Shown here: in pieces, positions 16,311-25,987 of the stretch | Layout of the letters: each line of letters begins with the position of its first letter | Position numbering within the stretch: the stretch's first letter is position 1 | Origin: Nitrospira tepida | Lineage (GTDB): Bacteria > Nitrospirota > Nitrospiria > Nitrospirales > Nitrospiraceae | Reading direction: 5' to 3' | Assembly: GCF_947241125.1 (NCBI RefSeq) | Contig: NZ_OX365700.1 | Location: forward strand, 1,364,001-1,428,000 | Length of the DNA stretch: 64,000 nucleotides | Notes under the pieces: model-generated | Seen by the model: only the letters and a program-made list of their open reading frames with translations | Told to the model about the DNA's origin: nothing | Database searches by the model: none | Translations under genes and position numbers: made by a program

Positions 16311-19175
16311 ATGGACTATAAATCGACCCTGAACCTGCCCCAGACCGACTTCCCCATGAAGGCGAATTTGCCGCAGCGGGAGCCGGAGCTGCTCGCCTGG
16401 TGGGACCAACAGCGGCTGTATGAGACGATTCAGGCAGCCGGGCGTGGCCGGCCTCTGTACATACTGCACGACGGGCCTCCCTATGCGAACGGACATATCC
16501 ATATCGGGCACGCGCTGAACAAAATTCTCAAAGACATCATCATCAAGTCCAAGACCATGGCCGGGTGCCAGGCCCCGTATGTGCCGGGGTGGGACTGTCA
16601 CGGTCTCCCGATCGAGCATCAGGTTCTGAAAGAGTTGGGGAGCAAGAAGCAGGGGCTCGACATGATCGGGATCCGGCGGCTCTGCCGGGAGTACGCGGAA
16701 AAATACTATCAGATCCAGCGCGACGAGTTCCGCCGCCTCGGCGTGCTCGGGGATTGGGACCACCCCTACCTGACGATGACCCCGTCCTATGAAGCTGAGA
16801 TCGTGCGCGAGCTGGGCAAGTTCGTCGAGCGCGGCGGCGTCTATAAGGGACTCAAGCCGGTGCTCTGGTGCACGCAGGACCAAACGGCGCTCGCAGAAGC
16901 GGAGGTGGAGTACGCCGACCACCGATCGCCTTCGATTTATGTCAGATTCCCTTTTGTGTTGTCACCCCAAGAGCTTTCTAACAGAGCGAATCTCCAGATC
17001 AATTTTCCCTCTGAAGTTAAGACTGTGTCGATCGTGATCTGGACGACAACTCCCTGGACGCTTCCGGCAAACCAAGCCGTATGTATCAATGAAGAGTTTG
17101 ATTACGCTTTTGTCCAAGTGGGGAATGAGGTTCTGATCATCGCTGATAAGTTGTTGGAAGCAGTAATGAAGGCTTGTGGACTAACAGAGTACAAGAAGTT
17201 AGCTGTAAGAGGAAGGTTAGGTACTGCTGATCCAAGACAAATACATTCCGGAGGTAAGCTGGAAGGGTTGCTATGCAAGAGGCCTCTTTCTGAAGGACTC
17301 TCTCCTGTTCTTTATGGCGATTTCGTTACGTTGGACCAAGGTACAGGTTGCGTTCACATCGCTCCTGGTCACGGTCAAGAAGATTACCAATTGGCCCTTC
17401 GATACAACTCTTCTCCGTATTCACAGGTTCTTGAGCAGCCACTTGAAGTCTTAGCGCCTGTGGATAGTTCCGGCCGGTTCACCGAGACGGTCCCGGACTT
17501 TGCCGGACAGCATGTGTTCAAGGCCAATCCTCGGATCGTGGAACGGTTGCAAGAGAACGGGCGGCTCCTTGGACATGGGGCATTGACCCATTCGTATCCC
17601 CACTGTTGGCGATGCAAAAGCCCGGTCATTTTTCGGGCGACGGAACAATGGTTCGTCTCGATGGAGGCGAACGACCTCAGGAAAGATGCGCTGGCGGAAA
17701 TCGAGCGGGTGCGATGGATTCCGACCTACGGGCGCGACCGGATCACCGGCATGATCGAGAACCGCCCCGACTGGTGCATCTCACGGCAGCGGGTGTGGGG
17801 GGTGCCGATCGTCGGGTTCTCCTGCACCGCCTGCAACACCATTCTCGTCAATCCGACGATCGTGGAACATGTGGCGGCCCTGGTCGAACAGGGCGGGACC
17901 GATGTGTGGTTCGGCCGATCGGCGGCCGAGTTGCTGCCGGCGGGAACGACCTGCGGCAAGTGCGGCGGCACGACGTTTGAGAAGGAAAAGGATATCCTGG
18001 ACGTCTGGTTCGAGTCAGGGGTGAGCTATGCCGCTGTGCTGAAACCATGCAAGTGGTGGCCGGCGGATCTGTATCTAGAGGGGTCGGACCAGCACCGAGG
18101 GTGGTTTCACAGCGCCCTGTTGGCCGGGGTCACCACCGACCGGCGCGCTCCCTACAAGGCCGTGCTGACCCATGGGTTCGTCGTGGACGGGGCGGGCAAG
18201 AAGATGTCCAAATCAGCCGGCAACGTGGTCGCTCCCCAGGACGTGATCAAACAGTATGGAGCGGAAATTCTCCGGTTGTGGGTGTCCGCGCAGGACTATC
18301 GGGAAGACCTACGGATCTCGCAGGAGATCCTGGGGCAACTGGTCGAGGCCTATCGCAAGATCCGCAACACGAGCCGGTTCCTGCTGAGCAACCTCTATGA
18401 TTTCGACCCGCTGCATGATCGCGTGGCCTATGAACGGCTGCCCGAGATCGACCGCTGGGCGCTTCTGCGGCTCAACCAACTGATCCCCAAGATCAAGGCC
18501 GCCTACGAATCCTTTGAATTCCATTCGATCTTCCACCAGCTCAACAACTTTTGCTCGGTGGACCTGAGCGCCGTCTACTTGGATATCCTGAAGGATCGGC
18601 TGTACACCTTCCGCAAGGACTCGACGTTGCGGCGCGGTTCGCAGACAGTGTTGCTAGACGTCCTCGTGGCGCTGACCAAGCTCATGGCGCCCATTCTGAG
18701 CTTCACCGCCGAGGAGATTTGGCGCATATTGCCCAAGGGAGCGGTGCCCGATCCGGGGCATTGGAGCGTGCACCTCGCTTCATTCCCGGAGGCTCCTCCG
18801 GAGTGGAACGATGCGGCGCTGGCTCAACGGTGGGATAGGCTCCTGGAAGTGCGGACGGCTGTGCAAGCGGCGTTGGAGGAGAAACGGCGAGAGAAGGTCA
18901 TCGGCTCGTCTCTCGAAGCCCATGTGCTTATCGAGGCGAATCAGCAGCAATATGAATTTCTTGCTCAGTACATCACTGATCTGCCCAGCTTTCTGATTGT
19001 TTCGAGTGTTGACCTGAAGCAATCAGCGGCATTGCCTGTGGCCGAAGGAATGCGCTTCACCGTTCAGAAATCCACGGAACCCAGGTGCGAACGCTGCTGG
19101 AATTACCGGTCGTCCGTGGGGCAGGATCGCAGCCATCCCACGCTCTGCGACCGGTGCCTTGAGGCGATCCGGTGA
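16311..19175 (+). CDS. ileS: Isoleucyl-tRNA synthetase
   Basis: This 954-residue class I synthetase attaches isoleucine to tRNA-Ile. The HIGH motif is GHIHIGHA, the second catalytic motif [10 protein letters not shown], and the C-terminal zinc knuckle CERCWNY...LCDRC. The CP1 editing domain lies at about residues 200-385 ([30 protein letters not shown]). The ATG at 16311 fits the family N-terminus ([19 protein letters not shown]); the upstream frame overlaps nadA and is not coding. Bases about 16945-17460, matching the editing domain, are much more AT-rich than the rest of the gene. The stop overlaps the lspA start by 4 bp (GTGA). Confidence 0.97.
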   Translation: MDYKSTLNLPQTDFPMKANLPQREPELLAWWDQQRLYETIQAAGRGRPLYILHDGPPYANGHIHIGHALNKILKDIIIKSKTMAGCQAPYVPGWDCHGLPIEHQVLKELGSKKQGLDMIGIRRLCREYAEKYYQIQRDEFRRLGVLGDWDHPYLTMTPSYEAEIVRELGKFVERGGVYKGLKPVLWCTQDQTALAEAEVEYADHRSPSIYVRFPFVLSPQELSNRANLQINFPSEVKTVSIVIWTTTPWTLPANQAVCINEEFDYAFVQVGNEVLIIADKLLEAVMKACGLTEYKKLAVRGRLGTADPRQIHSGGKLEGLLCKRPLSEGLSPVLYGDFVTLDQGTGCVHIAPGHGQEDYQLALRYNSSPYSQVLEQPLEVLAPVDSSGRFTETVPDFAGQHVFKANPRIVERLQENGRLLGHGALTHSYPHCWRCKSPVIFRATEQWFVSMEANDLRKDALAEIERVRWIPTYGRDRITGMIENRPDWCISRQRVWGVPIVGFSCTACNTILVNPTIVEHVAALVEQGGTDVWFGRSAAELLPAGTTCGKCGGTTFEKEKDILDVWFESGVSYAAVLKPCKWWPADLYLEGSDQHRGWFHSALLAGVTTDRRAPYKAVLTHGFVVDGAGKKMSKSAGNVVAPQDVIKQYGAEILRLWVSAQDYREDLRISQEILGQLVEAYRKIRNTSRFLLSNLYDFDPLHDRVAYERLPEIDRWALLRLNQLIPKIKAAYESFEFHSIFHQLNNFCSVDLSAVYLDILKDRLYTFRKDSTLRRGSQTVLLDVLVALTKLMAPILSFTAEEIWRILPKGAVPDPGHWSVHLASFPEAPPEWNDAALAQRWDRLLEVRTAVQAALEEKRREKVIGSSLEAHVLIEANQQQYEFLAQYITDLPSFLIVSSVDLKQSAALPVAEGMRFTVQKSTEPRCERCWNYRSSVGQDRSHPTLCDRCLEAIR

Positions 19176-19699
19176 CCGCCGCCGGCACCAGATTTCTGCT
19201 GCTGGCGCTGGTCAGCGGAGCGGTCGTCTTTGCGGACCAACTGACGAAGCTCCAGATCATGCAGTCGATGCAACTGCATGAGTCGATCCCGATCATTCCC
19301 AACCTGTTCAGCCTGACCTACATTCGGAATCCCGGCGCCGCGTTCGGTCTGATGGCGGGCAGCAGCACCGGCTTCCGCCTGATCTTCTTCGCCTTTACCT
19401 CCGTGTTTGCCGTCGTGCTGCTCGGGACCATTCTGATCCGTTTGCCGGAGCGGGATCTCATGGGGCAATACAGCATCGCCGCCATTCTCGGTGGGGCCGT
19501 CGGCAATCTGCTGGACCGCGTACGCTTCGGCGAAGTGATCGACTTTCTCGATTTCTATGTGGGGCAGTACCATTGGCCGGCATTCAACGTGGCGGATGCC
19601 GCGATCAGCGTCGGGGTCTTTTTTCTCATCCTGCACTTTGCGCTGGAAAAGAAAGCCGACGCCCCTCCACCGTCGGCCGCGGTCCGGCCCGACGCCTAA
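19172..19699 (+). CDS. lspA: Lipoprotein signal peptidase (signal peptidase II)
   Basis: This 175-residue inner-membrane aspartyl protease removes signal peptides from prolipoproteins after lipid attachment. It has four hydrophobic segments and the catalytic regions [18 protein letters not shown] and FNVADAAIS, which hold the two active Asp residues, plus the early RNPGAAFG motif. The GTG start overlaps the ileS stop, the classical ileS-lspA arrangement with translational coupling. Substrates in this window include the PhoD-like protein and the lipoprotein at 20904. Confidence 0.96.
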   Translation: MTAAGTRFLLLALVSGAVVFADQLTKLQIMQSMQLHESIPIIPNLFSLTYIRNPGAAFGLMAGSSTGFRLIFFAFTSVFAVVLLGTILIRLPERDLMGQYSIAAILGGAVGNLLDRVRFGEVIDFLDFYVGQYHWPAFNVADAAISVGVFFLILHFALEKKADAPPPSAAVRPDA

Positions 19700-19770
19700 T
19701 CCAACCGGGCGTCGTCTGCCAGCGAAGGCGATCGTGTTCCCCGGTCATCGTTGAATGTCTCGACTTGCCG

Positions 19771-20649
19771 TTAGCCCGCGAACACATACAGGACCAGCGC
19801 GCCTAAGGCCATCCGATAGTAGGCGAAGGCCCGGAGCGTGTGGCGCTTGACGAATCCCATGAACAGCGCGATGACGGCCCAGGCCGTCAGAAACGACACC
19901 ACCAGCCCAATGCCGAGCGCCAACAGGTCGGCTTGGGACATGAGCGCGTGCGATTTCAGGAATTGATAGAGGGTCGCGGCGACGAGTGTGGGAAGGGCGA
20001 GAAAAAACGAGTACTCTGTCGCGACCTTTCGGTCGAGGCCGACCAGGAGCCCGCCGACGATCGTGGAGCCGGAGCGGGACATGCCGGGAATCAACGAGGC
20101 ACACTGGGCCAGGCCGATCCACCAGGCATGGGAGAGCGTCACCTGAGGCAGTTCCTTGATTCGCGGACGATCCTTCATGGCTTCGACCGCGAGAATGACC
20201 AGCCCCCCCGCGATCGATGAGAGGGCGACTGTGTCAGGCGTGAAGAGATGGGCTTTGATCCACCCATGCGCGAGAACGCCCACCAGGGCGGCCGGCAGAA
20301 AGGCCAGCCCGATTCCGACGATGAACCACAGGCTTGGGTGGAGCCGAAACGACTCTTGGAGCAGGAGAGTCCATGAGGAATGCGCCCGTTCCGCCGCCAT
20401 GTGCCGGAAGCCGATCTGATCGCGGTAGGCCCGCCCGGCCAGCGTCTTGATCTTGTCCCATTCGTAGACGATCACGGCGAGGATCGCGCCGAGCTGGATG
20501 GAAATTTCGACGCTGGACGCAACCTCGCCGGTAAACCCGACGGCGTGGCCGACCAGAATGAGATGGCCTGTGGAGGAGACAGGCAGGTATTCCGTCAACC
20601 CTTCGACAAGACCCAGCAGCACAGCCAGTTCCGGACCCCATTCATTCAC
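19771..20649 (-). CDS. uppP: Undecaprenyl-diphosphatase UppP/BacA
   Basis: The 292-residue polytopic membrane protein recycles undecaprenyl diphosphate, the lipid carrier of peptidoglycan synthesis, and confers bacitracin tolerance. The two family signatures are present: VEGLTEYLPVSSTGHLIL near the N-terminus and IPGMSRSGSTIVGG in the middle, which supply the catalytic Glu, Ser and Arg residues. About eight hydrophobic segments are visible. The start MNEWGPELAVLLG fits the family length. It is convergent with lspA and divergent from the lipoprotein gene. Confidence 0.95.
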   Translation of the reverse strand: MNEWGPELAVLLGLVEGLTEYLPVSSTGHLILVGHAVGFTGEVASSVEISIQLGAILAVIVYEWDKIKTLAGRAYRDQIGFRHMAAERAHSSWTLLLQESFRLHPSLWFIVGIGLAFLPAALVGVLAHGWIKAHLFTPDTVALSSIAGGLVILAVEAMKDRPRIKELPQVTLSHAWWIGLAQCASLIPGMSRSGSTIVGGLLVGLDRKVATEYSFFLALPTLVAATLYQFLKSHALMSQADLLALGIGLVVSFLTAWAVIALFMGFVKRHTLRAFAYYRMALGALVLYVFAG

Positions 20650-20903
20650 GAGAACCTTCCTTTGAGACGGTGACGGCGGAGAGACGGGTGAGGTGCGATG
20701 CGGCCATCATCACAGAGGCGGCTGTGCGCGTCAAGCCATCCGAGGATTCGTCCGCCTGTCCCTCAGGCGGCGCGTCCCGTCCGGCTGAGAATGCAAATGA
20801 GTTGACAAAAGCGAGGTGATACAATACATGACAGCATAGCTGGCCGAGCCTCTGTCCCCACCCCACAACTTGCAGGATCATGAAACGCGAAAGGAGAGAG
20901 TCC

Positions 20904-21644
20904 ATGAAACCCATCTACGCCGTGACAGGAGCACTTCTGACGGCCTGCCTTGTCGGCGGCTGTGTGAGTTCCGGCAAGTACAATGAGGTTGTTGCCGAAA
21001 AGGATGCGACGGTGACCGAGCTGGAGCGAACCCGCTCGCAAAAAACCGCGTTGGAGCAGCAGGTCAAGACGCTCAAGGAGCTGAACGTCAAGTTCAGCAA
21101 CGAAGCCCAGGCCGCGCGCGACGAGCTGCAACGGATCGAACATGGCCGCGACAAGGAGCGGTCTTCCGTGGATGCCCATACGAAGGAACTGGAACAGAAG
21201 GTGGCGCAGCTCAGCGCGCAACAGCGGAGCCTCCGTCACGAATACGAGGACGTCAAGCGGCATAACGAGACGCTCAAATCGCTGGTCGCCCGCTATCAAA
21301 AGGAGCTGAAGGATCGTTCCCCCGTGCCGGTGCCGGGGAGCGCGCAGCCGCCCTCGTTGTCGCTGCCGGGCGCGCCGGTTCCGGGTCCGTCGGCTGCGCC
21401 CCCCCCGGGGCTAGGGGCCAAGGCGGCGCCCTCCGGGCTGCCTCCGATGGGAGCCGGGGCTCCGCTGAACCTCAACAAGGCGACCGCCGGTGAAATGGTG
21501 GAGCAGTTGGGTGTGACAAAAGATGTGGCGGAGAAAATCGTGAGCAATCGTCCCTACCGGCTCAAGGGAGAGCTGGTGGCGAAGAACGTGGTGCCCAAAG
21601 AAACCTATGACGTCATCAAGGATCGCGTGACGGTCAGCCCGTAG
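20904..21644 (+). CDS. Coiled-coil lipoprotein with C-terminal HhH domain
   Basis: The 246-residue protein has a signal peptide with lipobox VGGC. The mature part begins with a long coiled coil (about residues 35-140, VTELERTRSQKTALEQQVK). A proline-rich linker follows (VPGSAQPPSLSLPG). The last ~60 residues, PLNLNKATAGEMVEQLGVTK to VVPKETYDVIKDRV, look like a helix-hairpin-helix domain of the ComEA/competence type. The ATG at 20904 has AAAGGAGAGAG upstream; the ATG at 20880 is less likely. A lipid-anchored HhH protein could bind DNA or a partner at the outer surface, but the role is not known. A strong terminator follows. Confidence 0.75.
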   Translation: MKPIYAVTGALLTACLVGGCVSSGKYNEVVAEKDATVTELERTRSQKTALEQQVKTLKELNVKFSNEAQAARDELQRIEHGRDKERSSVDAHTKELEQKVAQLSAQQRSLRHEYEDVKRHNETLKSLVARYQKELKDRSPVPVPGSAQPPSLSLPGAPVPGPSAAPPPGLGAKAAPSGLPPMGAGAPLNLNKATAGEMVEQLGVTKDVAEKIVSNRPYRLKGELVAKNVVPKETYDVIKDRVTVSP

Positions 21645-21662
21645 GGCAAGGATTGGAGCGGT

Positions 21663-21709
21663 AGCAGGAAGGGGCTGTTTGCCGCGGCGGCAAACAGCCC
21701 CTTCCTGCT
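21663..21709 (+). terminator. Long perfect inverted-repeat terminator
   Basis: The two 23-bp arms are perfectly complementary around a single central base (arm starts AGCAGGAAGGGGCTG). It follows the lipoprotein stop by 18 bp. There is no long U-run, only TTTGG after it. Confidence 0.75.
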
Positions 21710-21829
21710 TTGGGGCTCGCGCGCGCCCGATGAACAAGCCGCGGCGACACAGTGGGTGTCGTAGGGCATGCGGGATAGCTCCACAAGGATCGACTTGATA
21801 GAATAGCGCAGGCTGTAAGGGACGATCCT

Positions 21830-23080
21830 ATGCGTCGAACGGTTTCGATCATCGCATTATTGGGTGCCGTGGGAGCCGGTGTCTGGCTCTTCTTGTTCTC
21901 GAATGATTCCCCCACGGTGATCAGGTACAAGACGGCCGTGCTCGAACGGGGGGCCGTTGTGTCGGTCGTCAATGCGACCGGGACCGTCAATCCCGTCGTT
22001 GCGGTTCAAGTTGGAACCCAGGTCTCGGGCATGATCAAGAGCCTCAATGCGGACTTCAATTCGGTTGTCAAAGCAGGCGACGTGATCGCGCAGATCGATC
22101 CGGCACCCTTTCAAGCCAGGCGGGATCAGACCGCCGGTAATTTGGGGATGGCGCGGGCGGCGGTCTCCAAGGCGCGGGTGGACCTCGCGCAACGGACGCG
22201 CGAGTTGGAACGGATGAAGGGATTGCTTGCCCAGCAGTTCGTGTCGCAGAACGATGTCGATATGGCCCTGACGGCGCAGGAAAACGCCCAGGCCCAGCTC
22301 AAGCTGGCCGAAGCCCAACTGAAACAGGCGGAGGCCACGCTGGATGCGGCCGAGCTCGATTTGAAGTACACGACCATTCGTTCCCCGGTAAACGGGATCG
22401 TGATCGCCCGTAACGTCGAGGTGGGCCAGACGGTCGCCGCAAGCTTCGCCACCCCCAACCTGTTTTTGATCGCCTTGGACTTGACCCAGATGCAGGTGGA
22501 TACGAATGTCAGCGAAGCCGATATTGGAGGAATTGCCGAAGGGAAAGCGGCCGTCTTCACGGTGGACGCCTACCCGGGGGAATTGTTCCGCGGCAAGATC
22601 CGGCAGGTGCGCAATGCGCCGATCAACGTCCAGAACGTGGTCACCTACAATGTGGTGGTCGGAGTCGAAAACCAGGACCTGCGATTGAAGCCGGGAATGA
22701 CCGCCAATGTGTCGATTGTGGTCGCGCAGCGGGATCAGGTCCTCAAGGTGCCCAACGCCGCGCTACGGTTCGTGCCGCCCGCCGTTCCGCTGGGAGGCGG
22801 GGGGATCGGCGCCGCGACGGCGGCGCCGAAGGCTGATGTCGCGACGGAAACGAGGGGGAAAACGCTGTGGCGGCTCGGCAGCGGAGACCGGCCGGAACCG
22901 GTCCCGATCCAAACCGGCCTCTCCGACGGCCTGTTTACGGAAATTATCGGGGCCACGCTGCAGGAAGGGGACCGTGTCATCGTCGGCCTGGAGTCGCCGA
23001 GGTTAGAACAGAGGACAACCACCTTGCCGCCCGGCTTCGGCTCGGCACAGCGGCGATCGGGGCGCGATCGAAGCCTGTAG
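21830..23080 (+). CDS. Periplasmic adaptor of a MacAB-like exporter
   Basis: The 416-residue HlyD/MacA-type protein has an N-terminal membrane anchor (residues 5-25), a barrel-sandwich half (GTVNPVVAVQVGTQVSGMI), a long helical hairpin (about 95-175, rich in Ala/Gln), the second half LDLKYTTIRSPVNGIVIARN, then a beta-barrel (YPGELFRGKIRQVRNA). Such adaptors bridge an inner-membrane ABC transporter to an outer-membrane duct. It is followed 24 bp later by the ATPase and then the permease, so the three form an operon. No TolC-like gene is nearby. The substrate is unknown; macrolide export by the family is not evidence here. Confidence 0.88.
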   Translation: MRRTVSIIALLGAVGAGVWLFLFSNDSPTVIRYKTAVLERGAVVSVVNATGTVNPVVAVQVGTQVSGMIKSLNADFNSVVKAGDVIAQIDPAPFQARRDQTAGNLGMARAAVSKARVDLAQRTRELERMKGLLAQQFVSQNDVDMALTAQENAQAQLKLAEAQLKQAEATLDAAELDLKYTTIRSPVNGIVIARNVEVGQTVAASFATPNLFLIALDLTQMQVDTNVSEADIGGIAEGKAAVFTVDAYPGELFRGKIRQVRNAPINVQNVVTYNVVVGVENQDLRLKPGMTANVSIVVAQRDQVLKVPNAALRFVPPAVPLGGGGIGAATAAPKADVATETRGKTLWRLGSGDRPEPVPIQTGLSDGLFTEIIGATLQEGDRVIVGLESPRLEQRTTTLPPGFGSAQRRSGRDRSL

Positions 23081-23104
23081 AGACCGGCCTGTCTGTGATC
23101 GCTC

Positions 23105-23836
23105 ATGGGAGATCTGATCGACTGTCGGGATGTCTGGAAAATCTACCGGGTTGGAGCGGTGGAGGTGCCGGCGCTGCGGGGGGTCACCCTTCAAGTGCAA
23201 TCCGGGGAATTCATCGCGATCCTCGGCTCATCCGGATCGGGCAAATCGACCCTCATGTATATCCTGGGCTGTCTGGACCGGCCGACCAGCGGGACGTACC
23301 TGCTTGAGAGACGGGATATCGGAGCTGCTTCGGCCGATGAGCTGGCCGAGATCCGAAACCGGAAGATCGGATTTGTCTTTCAAAGCTTCAACCTGATCCC
23401 TCGCACGAGCGCCTTGGAAAATGCCCAGCTTCCGCTGTTCTATCGAGGCCTGGGGCTGAGCGAACAGCGGGCCCGGGCGTCGGCGGCGCTCGCCCGCGTC
23501 GGGCTCTCGGGTCGCGAATCGCATTACCCCGCTCAACTGTCAGGAGGACAGCAGCAGCGAGTGGCGATCGCACGGGCCCTGGTCACGGATCCGTCGATTC
23601 TCCTGGCGGATGAGCCCACTGGAAACCTCGATACGGAGTCCAGCCGAGAGATCATGCGCATTCTCCAAGGCTTGAACCGTGATGAAGGCATCACGGTCAT
23701 TCTCGTGACCCACGAGGCCGACATCGCGGCCCATGCGTCCCGACAACTGACGATGAAGGATGGTGAAATCGTGAGCGACCGGGCCGTTTCGCCGGCGTTC
23801 ATCTCTGCTCCGTCATGTACGCCTTCCTCTACCTGA
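23105..23836 (+). CDS. ABC transporter ATPase, MacB/LolD type
   Basis: The 243-residue cytoplasmic ATPase has Walker A GSSGSGKST, the signature LSGGQQQR, Walker B ILLADEPTGNLD and the H-loop VTHEAD. The closeness to LolD/MacB ATPases is clear from IGFVFQSFNLIPR. It energises the permease encoded next to it; MacB normally carries both parts in one chain, while here they are separate. The gene end overlaps the start of the permease by 22 bp, so production is coupled. Confidence 0.93.
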   Translation: MGDLIDCRDVWKIYRVGAVEVPALRGVTLQVQSGEFIAILGSSGSGKSTLMYILGCLDRPTSGTYLLERRDIGAASADELAEIRNRKIGFVFQSFNLIPRTSALENAQLPLFYRGLGLSEQRARASAALARVGLSGRESHYPAQLSGGQQQRVAIARALVTDPSILLADEPTGNLDTESSREIMRILQGLNRDEGITVILVTHEADIAAHASRQLTMKDGEIVSDRAVSPAFISAPSCTPSST

Positions 23837-25050
23837 CCATCGCGACCGCCTTCCGCATCATTGCGCGCAATCGGCTCCGCGCCGCCCTCACAATGCTGGG
23901 CATTATCATCGGCGTGGCCTCGGTCATTGCTATGGCCAGCATCGGCCAGGGAGCCCGTGCCCTTGTCCAAGCCCAGATCGCCACCATCGGCACCAACGTC
24001 ATCATCGTGCTTCCGGGTACTACGACCGTGGGCGGTGTGCGAGCCGGGCAGGGAGCCGCGGTAACCCTCACGGTTGCAGATGCGCTGGACCTGAAGAAGA
24101 AGGTGCCGCTGCTGTTGGACACCGGCTGGGCCAAGCGGGATGTGTTGCAGATCGTCAGCGGCAACAGGAACTGGAATGGACCGGTCAACGGGATCTCCCC
24201 GTCGTATTTGGTGATCCGCGATTGGTCCTTTGCGGGCGGCGGTCCCTTCACGCAGGCGGATATGGATACGGCGGCGCGCGTGGCCCTGCTCGGGCGCACT
24301 GTGGTCGAGAACCTGTTCGAGCCGGGCGAAGATCCGGTGGGCGCGACCATTCGCATCAGAAATGTGCCGTTCACGGTCGTCGGCGTCCTGGCCCCCAAGG
24401 GCCAATCGGCCCAGGGCTCGGATCAGGATGACATCGTCTTCATTCCCTTCACCACGGCGGAGCGGAAGGTCGTCGGCACCTCGTTTCTCGGGTCAGTCGG
24501 GGCGCTCTTCGCCTCTACGGTCAGACCGGAAGATCTGCCGGAAGCCGTCGAACGGATCAGGGAGGTGTTGCGGGGACGCCACCGGCTGCAACCGGACCAA
24601 CCGGATGATTTCACCATCCGCACCCAGGTGGATATCGGCAAAGTCCAGGAGGGCATTACCGCGACGATTACCAACCTGCTGTTCGCTGTGGCCTCGATCT
24701 CGCTCGTGGTCGGCGGCGTCGGCATCATGAACATTCTGCTGGTCTCGGTGACCGAGCGGACCAGAGAGATCGGCGTCCGGATGGCCGTCGGGGCCAAACG
24801 GGGGCATATTCTCTTTCAATTTCTGATCGAAGCGATCACGTTGAGCCTGTTCGGAGGAGCGGCCGGGATCCTGCTTGGCGTGCTGGCCTCGAAGCTCGCC
24901 ACGGCTGTGGCCGGGTGGCCGACGGTCATCTCGGGCGCGTCGATTCTGATCGCCTTCTGCTTCTCCGCCGCGGTCGGGCTCTTTTTCGGCCTCTATCCGG
25001 CCAATAAGGCCTCGCGGTTGGACCCCATCGAGGCGCTTCGCTACGAATAG
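23815..25050 (+). CDS. ABC transporter permease, MacB/FtsX type
   Basis: The 411-residue membrane protein has one N-terminal membrane helix (AALTMLGIIIGVASVIAM), a large periplasmic domain (about residues 45-280) and three C-terminal helices in an FtsX domain (SVTERTREIGVRMAVGAKRG is the coupling segment). This is the MacB topology, which couples ATP hydrolysis to motion of the periplasmic part rather than to transport across the inner membrane. It works with the adaptor and ATPase just upstream. Confidence 0.92.
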   Translation: MYAFLYLTIATAFRIIARNRLRAALTMLGIIIGVASVIAMASIGQGARALVQAQIATIGTNVIIVLPGTTTVGGVRAGQGAAVTLTVADALDLKKKVPLLLDTGWAKRDVLQIVSGNRNWNGPVNGISPSYLVIRDWSFAGGGPFTQADMDTAARVALLGRTVVENLFEPGEDPVGATIRIRNVPFTVVGVLAPKGQSAQGSDQDDIVFIPFTTAERKVVGTSFLGSVGALFASTVRPEDLPEAVERIREVLRGRHRLQPDQPDDFTIRTQVDIGKVQEGITATITNLLFAVASISLVVGGVGIMNILLVSVTERTREIGVRMAVGAKRGHILFQFLIEAITLSLFGGAAGILLGVLASKLATAVAGWPTVISGASILIAFCFSAAVGLFFGLYPANKASRLDPIEALRYE

Positions 25051-25064
25051 ATCGGTCGGCTGGG

Positions 25065-25208
25065 TTACTTCCTGTTCAGGTGCTCGGAGGGCGGCGGCGA
25101 GGGAAGGTTGCGTTGGCTGGTCGTGGGCTGATCAAACAAGTGAGCGCAAGCCTGTGCGGCGGAGATCGTCACCAGAATCGTCGCGATCAGTTCAAAGTAC
25201 CCGCCCAT
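25065..25208 (-). CDS. Tiny single-span membrane protein, unknown
   Basis: The 47-residue product has one hydrophobic helix (YFELIATILVTISAAQACA, residues 4-22) and a polar proline/serine-rich tail. The start at 25208 is supported by GGAAGGAG at proper distance, which is the main reason to believe it; the longer frame upstream is not coding-like. No family is recognised. It lies between convergent and tandem genes with no clear partner. Confidence 0.45.
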   Translation of the reverse strand: MGGYFELIATILVTISAAQACAHLFDQPTTSQRNLPSPPPSEHLNRK

Positions 25209-25350
25209 TGGTGTCGCTCCTTCCGTCGCGTCCTGTCCTAACCGTAGCCGGCATTCGGGCTGGGTCGTAGACCACAAGGAAGTAACTCCGAAGCTGGGCA
25301 GCAAACCGATCCGAAGGCAGGCGGGCAAGACCGACACAGGTAGAGGTGAA

Positions 25351-25962
25351 TCAAGTGGCAAGGGGCTGATCCAATAACGACAGCGTCACCTCGATTCGCG
25401 GCTGGTGCTTGTCTTGCCGCTTGTACAGGTGGATTTCCGTAATCCGATTGTCGTTGAGCCCCAATCCCGCGCAGAGCGCGTCCTGCGCGATCTTGAGGCC
25501 GCTATCCACGTCCCGCCGCAGCGCCGAGCTGAAGCAAAATCGGATCGTGAGCGATAGGGAGGCCGACTGGATCCTGTCCAAGAAGAAGGCTCGCCGGGGA
25601 AAGCGGGCGAGTCCGACCGCCACCAATTGGGCGACCTCGGCCTTGTACGTGCGGCCGGCCGCAGTCAACACGCGCCGGCCGTTGACCGTCGCATATTGGT
25701 GATTGATGCTCGGGGGGACGGGGAGGATCGCTTCCAGAGAAGTATCGGAGATGCGAGGATACGGATAAGGGGCCGGTGGCGTCGATGCCGGTCGTTTTTT
25801 CTTGACCTGGAACGAAAGGGGTTTTCGATGTGAATCAGGTCTGGCTGACGACGCTGGGACAGGCCCTATGAGAGGGAGCACGTCAGCGGACGAAACGGAG
25901 GAGCTACTGCGATAGGATACGACGCGCACCGCGACGGGGTATCGAGTCTGTTTGCGGGTCAC
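25351..25962 (-). CDS. RusA-like Holliday junction resolvase
   Basis: The C-terminal 120 residues fit the RusA family: PPSINHQYATVNGRRVL at the start, then RRDVDSGLKIAQDALCAGLGL with the catalytic acidic residues, then NRITEIHLYKRQDK. RusA dimers cut Holliday junctions; the gene is often of phage origin. Here the usual DD near the end of the motif is ND. The first ~85 residues are low-complexity and probably not part of the fold, so the true start may be internal, for example near codon 75-85 where the domain begins. No phage genes surround it. Confidence 0.75.
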   Translation of the reverse strand: MTRKQTRYPVAVRVVSYRSSSSVSSADVLPLIGPVPASSARPDSHRKPLSFQVKKKRPASTPPAPYPYPRISDTSLEAILPVPPSINHQYATVNGRRVLTAAGRTYKAEVAQLVAVGLARFPRRAFFLDRIQSASLSLTIRFCFSSALRRDVDSGLKIAQDALCAGLGLNDNRITEIHLYKRQDKHQPRIEVTLSLLDQPLAT

Positions 25963-25987
25963 GAGGGGAAGAAGGGACGGCCGAGGC

